A DNA stretch of 64,000 nucleotides from Cucumibacter marinus DSM 18995 (GTDB taxonomy: Bacteria > Pseudomonadota > Alphaproteobacteria > Rhizobiales > Devosiaceae), in the NCBI RefSeq assembly GCF_000429865.1, contig NZ_KE386977.1, positions 460,854 to 524,853 on the forward strand. The letters run 5' to 3'. The translations under genes and the position numbers were made by a program. The notes below the pieces were generated by a model. It saw only the letters and a list, made by a program, of their open reading frames with translations, ran no database searches and was not told where the DNA came from. This document shows positions 8,818 to 17,036 of this stretch, piece after piece. Each line of letters starts with the position of its first letter. Position 1 is the first letter of the stretch.

Positions 8818-11457
8818 TTATCCAAGCCTGACGGCAACGGTTGCGATTTCGAGCGGCTTGAGCGCGATCTCGAACCGGCCATCGCTGAGCGGCAGGTCGG
8901 CCTCCGGGGCGGTTTCGATCGCGGAGACGCGCTGAGCGGATCGAGGCGAGCCGGCCAGAATCTTCACCCCGGCATTCTGCCCCTCATTCTGAAGGTTCTG
9001 AATGCGCAAGACGATCGTATCCTCGCTCTCTCCGGGCTTGGCATTGACCAGCACAGCCGCCGCCTCGTCGACCGCGATATACTGCCCCGACGCTTCGCCC
9101 GTACGCACCCGGTCCCGCAGCACGATGGGCACCACCACCTGCTCCGCCGCAAAGCGGGACGCCATGACATCGTCGGTCGGCCCGGCATGGGTGGTCAGCC
9201 TATATCGGATGGGGATTTCCCCTTCCTGGCTGGCCTTGAAGTTGACCTCCCAATGGTTGTTGAGCGGCCACGCCATGATTGCCGGCGCCTCGGGGTCGAA
9301 GTGATCCCGGTTCCATTCTGTCGAGGTGATGCCACCCAGCTGGACCAGTGGCGCTTCGATGGAAGCAAGGACAACACCGCGCTCCCCGTCCGAGACCGAC
9401 GCCCAGCGCTGGATCGGGAAATAATCCCTCACCGCCCCGGGGATCTGGTCTGCATGCGGTGCGCTGGGCACCCCGCCCATATCGAAGCGAAACTCGGGTG
9501 ATCCCATGTTGAAAGGAAAGGCGATGACCACGGATTCCGGATCGAGCACGTCCTCCTTGTCGAGCAGCCAGTCGATCTCGACCACCTTGCGGCGCGGCTC
9601 GAGCGCATAGGTGCAGGACGCCGTAACGATCCCCCGTGCCTTGATATCGACCTTGATCGAGGCCCGTCCCTCATAAATTTCGGGCTCGTGAACCGTGACT
9701 TCTGTCGGCGTTTCATAGCGGTACGGCGCGTCGGTGAAGCGCAGCCCGGCATCCTCGCGAGAGAAATCGAGCTTGAACTGGGATTCGCGTCCCTTGTCGC
9801 TGTCGATCCATTCATAGACATATTCGCCGACGCCCCAGCCCCGGTATTCACCGGCGAAATCATGCTGCAGATCCTTGTCGAAAAGTTCGGCAAGAGCGCC
9901 GGTTTTTTCGTCGATTCTCAGCCGGTAATGGGCGTTCTCGATCACACCCGGCGCAGTCGCGATGTCGTCATGCGCCGGTTTGTCGGCAAGCTTGAGGAAT
10001 GCATAACCGAAACCGGGCACTTCCCCTTCGACCCGCTTGATCGGGGTGATCGGGCGCTCCCCGCCCCAGGGCACGCCCTTGGGGAAGAACATGTCGAGCA
10101 TGCCGTCCGGCGCTGTATTGCCGCGGATTTCAGGCTCCTCGACAATGACATTGCGGGACCAAGGCAGGGGGTTGATGACCATCACCTCATCGCTCCCGGA
10201 TTCGGGATAGGCTTCCCTGGGGTCCAGATCGGAGAGATTGAACACGCCTTCCGGACCGCGGTCGGAAACGGTGTCCGCCAGTCCATTGGCCGCCCGCGCC
10301 AGCATGTCATGGGTCTCCATGGCGCCGGTATAAATGGTGTTGGCCTTCTTGTTCCATTGCGAGCGACTGAACAGCGAACCCGGCGCCGCCTGCGCCGAAT
10401 AGGCACCCCAGGCCAGTTCATCACCGAGGATGATCTGGCCATGCGCATAATCGGCCCGCTCTGGCGTCCAGGTGCTCTTTCCCTTTAGCCGCAGCCAGGA
10501 TTCCATGGTTTCTGTGCTCGACATCAGTTCGTGAGAGGCCCGGTTGATGCCATATTCGAAGGCGCTGGAGGCGTAGCCATTGACCCACCAGTCGGTCCAG
10601 TCGCCGCGCAGCACCGGCAGATCGTCGGGCAGGTTGTCACGCAGGATCCGCTTCCAGTCGCGCGCCGTCACCATCTCGATCCGGGGTGTTCGGCCTTCCT
10701 CGTTCCACTTCTTGACGAATTCCGGCATCCGGCGGTCGGGAGGACCATTATCGACACGCGTGGGATGGGTCGATTCCGCAAAAAGGAAGTCGAACGGATA
10801 TGCCGGATTGGCCTCGAGATCGGCAATCGCCTTGGGCAGGAACCGGTCCACGAAGCGCCAATCGCCAATCCGCACGACACTGCGCGCGAACAGGTAGTGA
10901 TAGCCGTTCCAAACCAGGACCCGGCCGCCGCTCGGCCCTTCCCACCAGAAGGCGCCGGGGCGGGGCTGGGGCGCCAGGGCTCGGTGTTCGTTGATCGACA
11001 TGGTCAGGAAATCGACACCGATTTCGGACAGCAGATCGGCGAACATCCAGCTCACCCCGGTCACATCGGACTGGTCTGCCGTGTCGACCTTGAAACCATA
11101 GCGGTCACGCAATTCGCGAACCGGATAAAGACTGCGGGCGAGCTGCTCGATGGTGAAGGCCTGGGTGAAGTGCGGATACATCATCGCCGTCACTTCCATG
11201 TCGCCTTTGTCATGCCAGTGGCGGAACCGGTCGATCTGCTTGTCGCTCGCCTTCTCGAGATAGCGCATCAGCGGTCCGGTCGCCTCACAGACCCAGCGGA
11301 ACCGCGCCCCATCGGGATAGTCATGGGTCTCTTCCATCAGGTCCATTGCCTGATCGATGAATTCGCCGTGCTGGCGGAAGCAGATGTCCTGATAGTCGGT
11401 GAAACCGATATCCGTGTGCGACTTGTTGATCAGGTAGATCGTCTTGATGGGCTTCAT
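8818..11457 (-). CDS. GH38-like (alpha-mannosidase-related) protein, copy 2
   Basis: This 879-residue paralogue of the 4895-7528 protein aligns from end to end. It has a KSHTDIG motif (H14, D16), a QSDVTGVSW nucleophile region and a GDWTDWWVNG block. One position in the N-terminal metal motif is Lys where the other two copies have His, which may weaken zinc binding or change specificity. There is no signal peptide, so it is cytoplasmic. A clear ribosome site (GGGAGG) precedes its ATG. It follows the dehydratase gene 11547-12776 by 89 bp and is probably co-transcribed with it from the operator-bearing promoter at 12812. The substrate is probably a related glycoside with a different linkage or substituent from that of copy 1. 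Confidence 0.84.
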   Translation of the reverse strand: MKPIKTIYLINKSHTDIGFTDYQDICFRQHGEFIDQAMDLMEETHDYPDGARFRWVCEATGPLMRYLEKASDKQIDRFRHWHDKGDMEVTAMMYPHFTQAFTIEQLARSLYPVRELRDRYGFKVDTADQSDVTGVSWMFADLLSEIGVDFLTMSINEHRALAPQPRPGAFWWEGPSGGRVLVWNGYHYLFARSVVRIGDWRFVDRFLPKAIADLEANPAYPFDFLFAESTHPTRVDNGPPDRRMPEFVKKWNEEGRTPRIEMVTARDWKRILRDNLPDDLPVLRGDWTDWWVNGYASSAFEYGINRASHELMSSTETMESWLRLKGKSTWTPERADYAHGQIILGDELAWGAYSAQAAPGSLFSRSQWNKKANTIYTGAMETHDMLARAANGLADTVSDRGPEGVFNLSDLDPREAYPESGSDEVMVINPLPWSRNVIVEEPEIRGNTAPDGMLDMFFPKGVPWGGERPITPIKRVEGEVPGFGYAFLKLADKPAHDDIATAPGVIENAHYRLRIDEKTGALAELFDKDLQHDFAGEYRGWGVGEYVYEWIDSDKGRESQFKLDFSREDAGLRFTDAPYRYETPTEVTVHEPEIYEGRASIKVDIKARGIVTASCTYALEPRRKVVEIDWLLDKEDVLDPESVVIAFPFNMGSPEFRFDMGGVPSAPHADQIPGAVRDYFPIQRWASVSDGERGVVLASIEAPLVQLGGITSTEWNRDHFDPEAPAIMAWPLNNHWEVNFKASQEGEIPIRYRLTTHAGPTDDVMASRFAAEQVVVPIVLRDRVRTGEASGQYIAVDEAAAVLVNAKPGESEDTIVLRIQNLQNEGQNAGVKILAGSPRSAQRVSAIETAPEADLPLSDGRFEIALKPLEIATVAVRLG

Positions 11458-11546
11458 GCAAATATCCTCCCGGTCTCCGGTCCGGCCCGGACGCTAGTGC
11501 GTTCGCCCGGCCCGATTTTTGTTCCTTCCGGCCCTGTTGGCCGCTC

Positions 11547-12776
11547 CTAGTGCGCGGCGCGGTGCAAGGCCGGATCCGCATAGTGTTTTTCGGGCATGAT
11601 CGAGTACCAGTCCGGACGACCGGGATCCCGGTCATAGGGATAGCCGCCGGTGCGACGGTAAAGTTCGGCGTACTCGGCGATCTTGGCGCGATCGACCTCG
11701 ACCCCGAGGCCCGGACCCTTGGGCACATCGATACAGCCATCGCGATAGGCCAACTTGCCGCCCTTGATGATATCGTCGGTCAGATGGTGGTAATGGGCGT
11801 CGGCCGCGAAACTGAGATTGGGAAGTGCGGCGCCGAGATGCAGCATCGACGCCAGCTGTATGCCCAGTTCTCCCGACGAATGAACCGAAGCCGAATACTG
11901 GAATGTCTCGAGAACTGTGCCCGCCTTGTGGGCCTGGCGCAGCCCGCCCCAGATCGTGGTGTCGAGCAGGATCACATCGACAAGGCCCTGGCGGATCGAC
12001 TGGACAAGGTGCTCGAAATTGATGACCACCATATTGGTCGCCGTCGGTATCGACACCGCTTCACGCACGCGGCGCATGCCGTCGAGCCCCCAGGTGGGGT
12101 CCTCGAAATAGTCGTTGTTGAGCCCGGCAATGGCACGGCCGACCCGGATCGATTCCTCCACCGACCAGACTGAATTGGGATCCAGCCGCAAGGAGTCTTC
12201 GGGGAAGGCATCGGCCAGTGCGTGCATGACCTCGACATCGTGGTCAGGATGGAAATGACCGCCCTTGAGCTTGTGAACGTGGAAGCCGTGATCCTGTTTC
12301 AGCCGACGCGCCATGGCGACCATCTGGTCGGGCGTCGTCTCGCCGCCGACCCCATCCTGCTCGTAGCGATAGAACAGGTAGCTGGCGAAGGGCACGGTCT
12401 CCCGGATCGCACCACCCAGCAGGTCGCAGGCCCGCACGCCGAGCTTCCTGCCGGCCAGATCAAGACACGCCATTTCAATGGCAGCATGGATCTGCATGCG
12501 GCTGTTATAGATGCTGACCGTGGGCGCCATGATCTTCCAGCGCAATTGCTCGAGCTGGAGCGGGTCGTGACCCTTGAGATAAGGCAGCATCGCTTCGACC
12601 GCAGCTTCCGCCGATTCCCCGCCACCGCCCAGCTCGCCGAAACCGGAAAGCCCTTCGTCGTCGATCACCTCGACAATCGTGCGGACGAAGCGCCCCCAAT
12701 GCGCCCCGGCACTGTGCCGGATCGGCGCTTCAAGCGGCACCGCCACCGTCGTTGCCTTGATATCTGCAATAGCCAT
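11547..12776 (-). CDS. Enolase-superfamily sugar-acid dehydratase (glucarate-dehydratase-like), copy 2
   Basis: This 409-residue paralogue of the protein at 2691-3938 is very similar throughout and keeps every catalytic position: K169/K171, D199, E225, N248 and D272/H299. It should dehydrate an acid sugar to its 2-keto-3-deoxy form. It differs mainly at the C-terminus and in loops around 145-180, which often set substrate choice in this family. It heads a two-gene unit with the GH38-like copy 2, whereas copy 1 sits with the ABC importer. The duplicated pairing suggests that two related sugars feed the same lower pathway. The start at 12776 gives the same N-terminus as copy 1. Confidence 0.9.
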   Translation of the reverse strand: MAIADIKATTVAVPLEAPIRHSAGAHWGRFVRTIVEVIDDEGLSGFGELGGGGESAEAAVEAMLPYLKGHDPLQLEQLRWKIMAPTVSIYNSRMQIHAAIEMACLDLAGRKLGVRACDLLGGAIRETVPFASYLFYRYEQDGVGGETTPDQMVAMARRLKQDHGFHVHKLKGGHFHPDHDVEVMHALADAFPEDSLRLDPNSVWSVEESIRVGRAIAGLNNDYFEDPTWGLDGMRRVREAVSIPTATNMVVINFEHLVQSIRQGLVDVILLDTTIWGGLRQAHKAGTVLETFQYSASVHSSGELGIQLASMLHLGAALPNLSFAADAHYHHLTDDIIKGGKLAYRDGCIDVPKGPGLGVEVDRAKIAEYAELYRRTGGYPYDRDPGRPDWYSIMPEKHYADPALHRAAH

Positions 12777-12811
12777 GACCCTGCCTGCCCCGCTCTTATT
12801 CTGTATTGCAT

Positions 12812-12825
12812 ACTAGGATACTAGA
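12812..12825. promoter_or_regulatory. Candidate GntR operator, site 3
   Basis: ACTAGGATACTAGA lies 35 bp upstream of the dehydratase start. A TTGACT hexamer (complement of 12836-12841) follows after a 10-bp spacer, exactly as at site 4. The site would therefore lie between the -35 and -10 elements of the minus-strand promoter, a repressor position. Confidence 0.6.
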
Positions 12826-12907
12826 TGGACCAACAAGTCAAGACGCCGCACATCCGGGAGGCACGTGGAGAGGCTTTCGAGTGAAATTATTCAGCGCCGA
12901 GCGGGCG

Positions 12908-14191
12908 TCAGCCGCGCAGCCAGCCAAATCGACGGGATCCGGCCATTTGACCACCCCCGAGCTGGTCGGCGATGCGCAGGCCCTCATTCCATTTCGCCAT
13001 GCGCTCTGAGCGCGCGAAACTGCCGACCTTGAGCTGACCGGCACCCCACCCGACGGCCAGATGCACGATACTCACATCCTCGGTTTCCCCTGAACGTGCC
13101 GACACGACGGCATCCCAGCCGCCATCATGGGCCGCCTGCAGCGCGGCCCGCGTCTCGCTCACCGTGCCGGCCTGATTGGGTTTCACGAGCACGGCATTGC
13201 AGGCACCCCGCTGCTGGGCCCTGCGCACACGCTCGGCATTGGTCACCAGATAGTCGTCGCCGATCACCTGGACTTTGCCGCCAAACCGTTCGGTGAAGGC
13301 GATGAGACCGGCCTCGTCGGTTTCCGACAGCGGGTCCTCGACCGATATGATCGGATAACGTTCGATCCAGCGTCCGAGGAGCTCGATCATCTCGCCGGTA
13401 TTGAGCGCGCGTTCATCGACCGCCAGGCGATAGATGCCATCTGCACAGAATTCTGAGGCCGCCACATCGACCGAGATCGAAACATCTTCTCCCGGCCTCA
13501 GCCCCGCGGACTCGATCGCTCTTACCAACATGTCGAGCGCAGCTTCATTGCTTTCAAAATTCGGCCAAAACCCGCCTTCATCAGCGACGCCGGAAAGCGC
13601 ACCCCGCTCGTCCATCAGGCGCCCCGCAGCGGCATAGACCTCTGCGGTCATCGCCAGCGCTTCGTCGAACTGCGAGGCACCGTTCGCGATGACCATGAAA
13701 TCCTGAATGTCGATCCGCGCGGCCGCGTGCGCGCCGCCGCCGAAGATCTGGATTTCCGGCAGCGGCAAGGCCACATCCCGGCCGTGCGCCAGATATCGCC
13801 ATAGCGGTTCGCCGGCATCGGCCGCGGCCGCCCACAGGCAGGCCAGCGAGGTGGCGATCATCGCATTGCCGCCAAGACGCGACTTGTCTGTTGTCCCGTC
13901 GCACTCGATCAGTGCCGCATCGATGGCTGATTGATCTTCGATAGACATGCCATTGAGAAGAGGGGCAATCTCGGCACGAATGCCTTCAAGGGCCCGATCC
14001 ACCCCATAGCCGCCGAACCGGGTACCGCCGTCGCGCAGATCCGTCGCCTCGTTGATGCCCCGGGACGCACCGGCAGGCGCCATAGCCCTGCCCGTATGAC
14101 CTGTCGTCAAGCCGATCTCGACTTCAACGGTCGGCCGCCCGCGGCTGTCCCAGACCTGTCGCGCATTCACGGAAGCGATCTTCGATGTCAC
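12908..14191 (-). CDS. Divergent enolase paralogue (2-phosphoglycerate-dehydratase-like)
   Basis: This 427-residue protein is collinear with enolase. It retains H155, E205, D242, E285, D312, K337, R366, S367 and K388 (yeast H159, E211, D246, E295, D320, K345, R374, S375, K396), hence two metal sites, the catalytic lysine and the phosphate ligands. It differs at usually invariant places: E168 is Asp (D164), H373 is Ala (A365), and loop residue T40 is Arg (R44). A GTG start at 14191 is chosen because GGAGG lies six bases before it and it forms a GTGA overlap with the upstream kinase stop. It is the last gene of the SDR, FAH hydrolase, kinase and enolase operon. It probably makes PEP or a similar enol phosphate from a phosphorylated hydroxy-acid and is not the housekeeping enolase. 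Confidence 0.88.
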   Translation of the reverse strand: MTSKIASVNARQVWDSRGRPTVEVEIGLTTGHTGRAMAPAGASRGINEATDLRDGGTRFGGYGVDRALEGIRAEIAPLLNGMSIEDQSAIDAALIECDGTTDKSRLGGNAMIATSLACLWAAAADAGEPLWRYLAHGRDVALPLPEIQIFGGGAHAAARIDIQDFMVIANGASQFDEALAMTAEVYAAAGRLMDERGALSGVADEGGFWPNFESNEAALDMLVRAIESAGLRPGEDVSISVDVAASEFCADGIYRLAVDERALNTGEMIELLGRWIERYPIISVEDPLSETDEAGLIAFTERFGGKVQVIGDDYLVTNAERVRRAQQRGACNAVLVKPNQAGTVSETRAALQAAHDGGWDAVVSARSGETEDVSIVHLAVGWGAGQLKVGSFARSERMAKWNEGLRIADQLGGGQMAGSRRFGWLRG

Positions 14192-15216
14192 GCCAGTCCT
14201 CCATACCAATCCGCCGCGATCCGGAGCGGGTCGTGTTCAACCGTCGCAATGCGGGGTTTGCAAAACGTCCGCACATATTCGGCATCGCTCGATGGATCGA
14301 GGTATTCCACGGGTGATTTTCCATCGACACGGGCCAGAACGATCGCCGGCAGCAGCGCCGCTGCGCGTCCGGCGATGGAGGCAGCATCTTCCCAGTCGAC
14401 CTGCGCGAGATAGCCGCCCCAGAACGCCTCGAAGCAATTTCGGTAGTCCTGCGCCTGTTGGCGACGCCACAAGCCCTTGAGCATCAGATGCGTAAGGCAG
14501 AATGCCGGGTCGAAGGCCGGGTCCCCGTACCATGCGCATTCCGCATCGAGAATGACCGGCCCATCCGGTCCGATGAGGATGTTCTTGGGACTCAGATCGC
14601 CGTGAACCAGCGCCATATGCGTGGCCGCCGTACCGTCGGCCAGGGTGCTGAGCGGCGCAGCGAGATCCGGGTGCTGCTCGGTCATGAACCGAAGGTAGGG
14701 AGACAGCCGCAGCGCCTCAAACAGGGCATCGGTATCGAAACGGCTGGCGATCCATGACGAGTTGGCGGTGCCGGCATGAAGCCTGCCGATGATCCGTCCT
14801 ACCGCGGCTGCGCTCGTTGGGTCGATGCGGCCCGACATGAGCTCGGCCTTCCACACCGGATGGTCGTCCGTTGCGAAATATGACATCGCGAAAGCGCCGA
14901 TCTTGTCGTCCTCGGCCAGGACCTGCGGGGCGCAGCCGGGCACGATGGCGTTGGCAACTGAATACCACCGCGCTTCATATCGGTTGCGCTCGACCGGCGC
15001 TTCCCAGACTTCCGCCACCTTGAGCCGCGGCAGGGCACGTTTCACGCATAGGGTTCCGACATCGGTGGTCACTTTCCATATTTCGGAAGAGACGCCCCCG
15101 GTCAGGCGCTTTGCAGAGACAGAACCGGGTCGGTGCCCCGCACCCTCGATGCCGCCGACAAAGGCATCAAGCTCCGGCGGAAACGGATCGGCGTCACCCG
15201 ATCGCTCACCGGGCAT
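14188..15216 (-). CDS. APH-family (aminoglycoside/MTR kinase-like) small-molecule kinase
   Basis: This 342-residue protein has the eukaryotic-kinase-like fold of aminoglycoside and methylthioribose kinases. An ATP-site lysine is in LCVKRA (K59). The catalytic loop HGDLSPKN is at 205-212 and the metal motif LDAE at 223-226, followed by GDPAFDPAF. The start at 15216 overlaps the end of the FAH gene by 11 bases, and the stop overlaps the enolase start, so translation is coupled on both sides. An antibiotic role is unlikely in this setting. I infer phosphorylation of a hydroxy-acid such as glycerate that the FAH hydrolase releases, giving the substrate for the adjacent enolase paralogue. A longer in-frame start would lie inside the FAH gene and encodes non-family sequence. 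Confidence 0.85.
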   Translation of the reverse strand: MPGERSGDADPFPPELDAFVGGIEGAGHRPGSVSAKRLTGGVSSEIWKVTTDVGTLCVKRALPRLKVAEVWEAPVERNRYEARWYSVANAIVPGCAPQVLAEDDKIGAFAMSYFATDDHPVWKAELMSGRIDPTSAAAVGRIIGRLHAGTANSSWIASRFDTDALFEALRLSPYLRFMTEQHPDLAAPLSTLADGTAATHMALVHGDLSPKNILIGPDGPVILDAECAWYGDPAFDPAFCLTHLMLKGLWRRQQAQDYRNCFEAFWGGYLAQVDWEDAASIAGRAAALLPAIVLARVDGKSPVEYLDPSSDAEYVRTFCKPRIATVEHDPLRIAADWYGGLA

Positions 15217-16054
15217 CCGTGTATTCCTGGCTGGTCTGGCGCTGTTCGCCCAGCCCGGCGATCCCGAGACGCATTTTCTGGCCAGGTCGGAGATAGACGG
15301 GTGGTTTCTGCCCCATGCCGACACCGGGAGGTGTGCCGGTAGAGATGATGTCGCCCGGCTGCAGCGACATGAACTGGGAGATATAGCTGACCAGCGTCGG
15401 CACATCGAAGATCATCGTGCGTGTGCTGCCATCCTGGTAGCGATGTCCGTCGACCTCAAGAAACATGTCGAGATCCTGAGGATCAGGCACCTCGTCGCGG
15501 GTCACCAGCCACGGGCCGATGGGGCCGAAGGTGTCCGCCGACTTGCCCTTCACCCATTGCCCGGACCGTTCGATCTGGAATTCCCGCTCGGATAGATCGT
15601 TAACGACGCAATAGCCGAAAACGTGCTCGAGCGCCTTGTCGCGATTGACATAGCGGGCTTCCTTGCCGATCACGATCCCGAGCTCGACTTCCCAGTCGGT
15701 CTTGGTCGATCCACGCGGAATCGTCACCGGATCGAAGGGCCCCGAGATCGCCGAAGTGGCCTTCATGAACAAAATGGGCTCTTCGGGCACCGGTTGACCG
15801 GTTTCCGCGGCGTGATCGGAATAGTTGAGGCCGACACAAATGAACTTGCCCACACTGCCCACACAGGGGCCGATCCGCGTTTCGGCGGAGCAAAGCGGCA
15901 GCGCAGCAATGTCGAGGCCTTCGAGCCAGCCGGCATCGGCCAGGGCCGAACCGGCAAGGTCCGGCACCACTCCCGACAGGTCCCTGTATTGCCCGGTCTC
16001 ATCAAGAAGGGCCGGGCGTTCTGCGCCGGGCGCACCGAGGCGAAGCAGTTTCAT
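15206..16054 (-). CDS. Fumarylacetoacetate-hydrolase-family protein (2,4-diketo-3-deoxy-acid hydrolase-like)
   Basis: This 282-residue FAH enzyme has metal ligands E122 and E124 (in DWEVELG) and D153 (in CVVNDLSERE). It also has H81 in NYSDHAAE, the WVKGKSADTF segment and a GTPPGVG loop at 240-246. The N-terminus (MKLLRLG...PALLDETGQYRDLSGVV) is the form seen in hydrolases that cleave 2,4-diketo-3-deoxy-L-rhamnonate or fuconate to pyruvate and lactate. AGGAG sits six bases before the chosen ATG. Its place after a ketodeoxy-acid-dehydrogenase-like SDR supports that chemistry. With a non-deoxy hexonate the second product would be glycerate. Acylpyruvase or ureidoglycolate-type activity cannot be ruled out. 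Confidence 0.9.
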   Translation of the reverse strand: MKLLRLGAPGAERPALLDETGQYRDLSGVVPDLAGSALADAGWLEGLDIAALPLCSAETRIGPCVGSVGKFICVGLNYSDHAAETGQPVPEEPILFMKATSAISGPFDPVTIPRGSTKTDWEVELGIVIGKEARYVNRDKALEHVFGYCVVNDLSEREFQIERSGQWVKGKSADTFGPIGPWLVTRDEVPDPQDLDMFLEVDGHRYQDGSTRTMIFDVPTLVSYISQFMSLQPGDIISTGTPPGVGMGQKPPVYLRPGQKMRLGIAGLGEQRQTSQEYTDAR

Positions 16055-16073
16055 GTCGAACTCCTGTTTGAGG

Positions 16074-16832
16074 TCAGGCGAGAATGCCGCCATCGATGAT
16101 CAGGGCCTGGCCAGTGGTGAACGATGCCTCTGGCGACGCCAGGTAGACAGCCATCGCGGCGATCTCTTCGGGTGTTCCCAACCGCCCCATGGGCTGGCGG
16201 GCCACGAACGCCTTGCGGGCCTCGTCTTCTCCGCCCATCTGCCTGCCCAATTCTTTCATACGCGCCGCGAGAGACGGGCTCTCGACGGTTCCCGGACAAA
16301 TGGCGTTGCAGCGCACGCCCTGGGAAATGTGGTCAACCGCGACCGCCTTGGTCAGCCCGATGACAGCAGCCTTGGTCGCGCCATAGGCGGCGCGGTTCGG
16401 AAAGCCCTTCAGCGAGGACGCGGCGGACGCGATATTGATGACCGATCCCCCGCCTCGCTCGATCATCCCCGGCAGGACAGCACGCAAAGTGTTGTACATC
16501 GTGTCCACATTGAGAGCGAAGGAGCGCCGCCATTCGTCGGGACCGCAATCGAGCACCGTTCCGTGATGAACATAGCCGACCCCGTTCACCAGCACATCGA
16601 ACGGCCCGTGTGCACGAACGGCGGCATCAACCGCCTCGGGATCGGTCGCATCGAGGACCAGAGGCGCGATGCCCGGCTGACCGAGGCCGTCCAGCGCGCC
16701 GCCATCGATATCGACAGCAACAACCTTGGCCCCTTCCCGGGCAAAGCGCAGGGCGACGGCCTTGCCGATGCCATTGCCTGCTGCTGTGACGAGGGCATTC
16801 AGACCGGACAGTCTCTCGGAGCTCATGCTCAA
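16074..16832 (-). CDS. SDR dehydrogenase, 2-keto-3-deoxy-L-fuconate dehydrogenase-like
   Basis: This 252-residue classical SDR has TAAGNGIG at 16-23, D41 after the second strand (NAD preference) and catalytic S136, Y150 and K154. The overall sequence (RLSG..ALVTAAGNGIG, FTTGQALIIDGG near the end, and a short body without the usual extended loop) is the BDH2-like subgroup. That subgroup includes the 4-hydroxyl dehydrogenases of 2-keto-3-deoxy-L-fuconate and rhamnonate. It is the first gene of a four-gene operon with FAH hydrolase, kinase and enolase, and is preceded by operator site 4. The proposed reaction is oxidation of a 2-keto-3-deoxy sugar acid at C4 to the 2,4-diketo acid. Confidence 0.88.
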   Translation of the reverse strand: MSMSSERLSGLNALVTAAGNGIGKAVALRFAREGAKVVAVDIDGGALDGLGQPGIAPLVLDATDPEAVDAAVRAHGPFDVLVNGVGYVHHGTVLDCGPDEWRRSFALNVDTMYNTLRAVLPGMIERGGGSVINIASAASSLKGFPNRAAYGATKAAVIGLTKAVAVDHISQGVRCNAICPGTVESPSLAARMKELGRQMGGEDEARKAFVARQPMGRLGTPEEIAAMAVYLASPEASFTTGQALIIDGGILA

Positions 16833-16937
16833 ACTCTTTCCTTCTTGCTGGCAGTGCGCGACCTACGTCCTGTCGCCTGCCCGACCGTTCAACCGGCGTC
16901 ATGATTGGCCCGGTTCCGATGGTTCGGGGCCGCGTAT

Positions 16938-16951
16938 ACTAGGATACCAGT
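16938..16951. promoter_or_regulatory. Candidate GntR operator, site 4
   Basis: ACTAGGATACCAGT differs from site 3 at only two of 14 positions. A TTGACT hexamer (complement of 16962-16967) lies 10 bp beyond it, the same spacing as at site 3. It sits 105 bp before the SDR start and would control the SDR, FAH, kinase and enolase operon. Confidence 0.6.
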
Positions 16952-17036
16952 CGAACGCGCAAGTCAATATTCCTGCGTCCAGCCGGCATATGGCCGAGGC
17001 AGGCAATGGCAATGGCTGCGCTGGAATGCCCGGTTG

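Noticed and set aside
14188..15216. Aminoglycoside resistance gene
   Set aside because: The APH fold is clear but the gene is coupled to sugar-acid enzymes, so a metabolic kinase is far more likely than antibiotic resistance.
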